DNA of 6,699 bases from Pseudomonadales bacterium (GTDB lineage: Bacteria > Pseudomonadota > Gammaproteobacteria > Steroidobacterales > Steroidobacteraceae): positions 1 to 6,699 of the forward strand of contig JAGRJB010000107.1 of the NCBI GenBank assembly GCA_020442965.1, written 5' to 3'. Made by a program: the position numbers and the translations under genes. Shown piece by piece: positions 4,697-6,699 of this stretch (position 1 is its first letter; every line of letters starts with the position of its first letter). The notes beneath the pieces were generated by a model that was given only the letters and a program-made list of their open reading frames with translations, was not told the origin of the DNA and did no database searches.

Positions 4697-6699
4697 GGTG
4701 CGAGCCCGAGCTGCTTCAGTAGTGGTTCGATCGCGGGCGCGCGGCCGCGAAATTCGACGAACGCATCGAGCGCCTCACGACTCCCGCCGCTCGCGAGGAT
4801 GGCGTCCACGAATCGCCGGGCTACCGTCTGATCGAAACAGCCGCAGTCTTCAAAGGCCGAAAACGCGTCCGCGGCGAGCACTTCGGCCCACTTATAGCTG
4901 TAATAGCCGGCCGCGTAGCCCCCGGCGAACACATGCCCGAAGTTGTGTGCAAAACGATTCCAGTCCGGCGGTTGAACAACCGCTACCTCGCGCCTTACCT
5001 CGGCCAATAAGTCCAATACCCGCGCGCCGGCCGCCGGCGCATATTCGGCGTGCAGGCGGAAATCGAACAGCGCGAATTCGAGTTGACGCATGGTGGCGAG
5101 CCCGGCGTGAAATACGCGCGTTGCCAGCAGCTTGTCACGCGTGTCATTTGGCAGCGGCTCGCCGCTTTCGATGTGCTGGCTCATCGCCGTCAGCACGTCC
5201 GGGTGCCAGGCGAAGTTCTCCATGAACTGGCTCGGTAGTTCCACTGCATCCCACGACACGCCGTTGATACCCGCGATGCTGGGGTAGGTAACACGCGTCA
5301 GCAGATGATGCAGGCCGTGGCCGAATTCGTGAAACAGCGTGACAACGTCATCGTGGGTCAAGAGCGCGGGCTGGTTGGCCAATGGTGGGAGGAAGTTGCA
5401 GACTAGATAGGCGACCGGCACCGTGATTTGGCCGTTCAGCGAGTGTCGGCCGACACAATCGTCCATCCAGGCGCCGGATCGCTTGTTAGTGCGGGCATAC
5501 GGGTCGAGATAGAAGCTGCCGATGATGGAATCATCCCTGTGGATATCGAAAAAGCGCACGTCCGGGTGCCAAGCCGACACAGCCTTGCGCTCGATGATCA
5601 CGATGCCGAACAAGCGCCGCGCGACGGCAAACAAGCCGTCGAGGACGCGCGGTAGCTGAAAATAGGGACGCAGCGCCTCCTGGGAAATCGCATAACGTTG
5701 GCGCTGAAGTTGTTCGGCGTAGTAGCCGATATCCCACGCCTCGAGTTTGCGCCCCGCAAAAGCCTCGAGTTCGGCCAGTTCGTGCTCGGCAAACTGACGT
5801 GCGGAATTCGCCATAGCCTGCAGAAAATCGAGCACCTCGTGCGGCGTCTTGGCCATGCGGGTGGCAAGCGCATATTCGGCGTAGTTAGCGTAGCCGACCA
5901 GTGTCGCGAGCTCGTGCCGCAGTGCCACGATCTGCTGCATCAGAGGCGTGTTGTCATATTTGCCGGCCGTCGGCCCGCGATCGGAGGCGCGCGTGCTCCA
6001 CGCCTCGTAGAAATCATGCCGCAGCGTCTGGGACGCGGCGTCCGACATCACCGCGACAAACGTCGGCTGCTGCAGCGCGAGTACCCAACCGCTCAGGCCG
6101 CGCTCGCTGGCGAGCGCGCGCGCCTGCTCGATCACGGCGGCGGGCAGCCCGTCGAGCTCGCGCGGATCAGTTACCGTTCTACTCCAAGCATTGGTGGAAT
6201 CGAGAACGTTTTCGTCGAACTTGGACTGCAGCTGTGACAGCTGCATCGATACGGTCTTGAAACGCGCCTTGCGGTCTGCCGGCAGGCCGACGCCCGCCAG
6301 GCGAAAATTACGCAATTGATGCTCGAGTACTTGCCGTTGGTCGCGATCGAGTTTCGAGCCCTCGTGTGCTGCGATCTCTCGGTAGGCGCGGTACAGTGCT
6401 TCGCTCTGACCAAGCTCGGTGTAGTAGTTAGTCAAGAGCGGCAGACAGGTATTGTAACTGGCACGCAGGGCTGCGCTGTTGTGCGCGCTGTTCAACAAGC
6501 CAATCGGTGACCAGACTTTCGCGAGACGATGGTTGAGCGCTTCGATCGGCTCGACCAGTGTCGCAAATGTGGGTTCGGGCAGCGCTTCGAGTGCGGCGAT
6601 TGCCTGGCGCTGCGCCGCGAGCAGCTCGCGCATCGCCGGCTCGATCAGCTCTGGAGTAATTTCATGGAAAGGCGGCAGCGTGTCGCCGCGCAACAGTGG
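4693..6699 (-). CDS. prlC: Oligopeptidase A, M3-family zinc peptidase (5' end outside window)
   Basis: The readable part is 668 codons, close to the 680 residues of E. coli PrlC/OpdA, and aligns with it throughout. Numbering from the Leu codon at 6693, the zinc site is FHEFGHGLHH (His455, Glu456, His459) with third ligand Glu485 in VELPSQFMENF. The substrate-binding tyrosine/histidine cluster is FGHVFAGGYAAGYYSY (585-600). WHPDVRFF (375-382), GSFYLDPYAR (392-401) and GAWMDDCVG (407-415) are further family blocks. The cytoplasmic enzyme degrades short peptides, including cleaved signal peptides. The frame continues past the TTG at 6693 to the window edge as Pro-Leu-Leu, matching NPLL near residue 3 of E. 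coli PrlC. The true start is therefore probably only a few codons beyond the right edge, and TTG 6693 is not the start. The 3' end overlaps xth by ATGA. Family membership is certain; the choice of prlC over a paralogue is very likely. Confidence 0.96.
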   Translation of the reverse strand, partial: PLLRGDTLPPFHEITPELIEPAMRELLAAQRQAIAALEALPEPTFATLVEPIEALNHRLAKVWSPIGLLNSAHNSAALRASYNTCLPLLTNYYTELGQSEALYRAYREIAAHEGSKLDRDQRQVLEHQLRNFRLAGVGLPADRKARFKTVSMQLSQLQSKFDENVLDSTNAWSRTVTDPRELDGLPAAVIEQARALASERGLSGWVLALQQPTFVAVMSDAASQTLRHDFYEAWSTRASDRGPTAGKYDNTPLMQQIVALRHELATLVGYANYAEYALATRMAKTPHEVLDFLQAMANSARQFAEHELAELEAFAGRKLEAWDIGYYAEQLQRQRYAISQEALRPYFQLPRVLDGLFAVARRLFGIVIIERKAVSAWHPDVRFFDIHRDDSIIGSFYLDPYARTNKRSGAWMDDCVGRHSLNGQITVPVAYLVCNFLPPLANQPALLTHDDVVTLFHEFGHGLHHLLTRVTYPSIAGINGVSWDAVELPSQFMENFAWHPDVLTAMSQHIESGEPLPNDTRDKLLATRVFHAGLATMRQLEFALFDFRLHAEYAPAAGARVLDLLAEVRREVAVVQPPDWNRFAHNFGHVFAGGYAAGYYSYKWAEVLAADAFSAFEDCGCFDQTVARRFVDAILASGGSREALDAFVEFRGRAPAIEPLLKQLGLAP

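Noticed and set aside
4584..5225. Plus-strand open frame of 213 codons opposite the xth/prlC junction.
   Set aside because: The Arg/Ser/Pro-rich product resembles no protein family and lies antisense to two well-supported genes; it is a GC-rich shadow.
5698..6237. Plus-strand open frame of 179 codons antisense to the oligopeptidase.
   Set aside because: No recognisable domain, and fully explained by codon bias of the conserved peptidase on the other strand.
6227..6245. Near-perfect inverted repeat with 8-bp arms (TGCAGCTG-TGA-CAGCTGCA) inside the oligopeptidase gene.
   Set aside because: It encodes Met-Gln-Leu-Ser-Gln-Leu-Gln; the repeated Gln-Leu codons (CAGCTG, itself palindromic) explain the symmetry.
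6691..6693. TTG as the start codon of the oligopeptidase.
   Set aside because: The frame continues upstream as Pro-Leu-Leu and aligns with the NPLL of E. coli PrlC, so the true start lies outside the window.

Overview
The window reads as an ordinary chromosomal segment of a GC-rich Gammaproteobacterium. The lineage is inferred from the close match of the last gene to E. coli oligopeptidase A and from the overall gene set. I cannot name a genus; a Xanthomonadales/Nevskiales-like organism is plausible but unproven. There are six protein genes, two of them cut by the window edges. I see no tRNA, rRNA, CRISPR, insertion sequence or phage gene, and no gene-free stretch longer than about 120 bases.

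Layout. Positions 1-1322 (minus) hold the N-terminal 440 residues of a membrane-bound HAMP-PAS-GGDEF signalling protein whose GGDEF core lies off the left edge. A 116-base divergent spacer (1323-1438) separates it from a tightly overlapping plus-strand pair: a FrnE/DsbA-like thioredoxin-fold oxidoreductase (1439-2122) and an M15-family metallo-carboxypeptidase (2119-2838), joined by an ATGA stop/start overlap. This pair converges on, and overlaps by 20 bases, a minus-strand HD-domain metal-dependent phosphohydrolase (2819-3811). Upstream of that is a 114-base spacer (3812-3925) carrying a perfect CRP-like palindrome. Then come exodeoxyribonuclease III (3926-4696) and oligopeptidase A (4693-6699, 5' end off the right edge), again joined by an ATGA overlap.

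How the genes fit together. Oligopeptidase A and exonuclease III form a minus-strand operon of housekeeping functions (peptide turnover and base-excision DNA repair). The HD protein may be the third gene of that operon or have its own promoter at the palindrome. The FrnE-like/M15 pair is co-translated, and neither protein has an export signal, so both probably act in the cytoplasm. The GGDEF protein and the HD protein are both signalling-type proteins, but nothing in the sequence links them functionally.

I found no convincing new multi-gene system. The most interesting points are the leaderless M15 peptidase coupled to a thiol oxidoreductase, the HD protein with a eukaryotic-PDE-like histidine signature, and the CRP-like palindrome in front of it.
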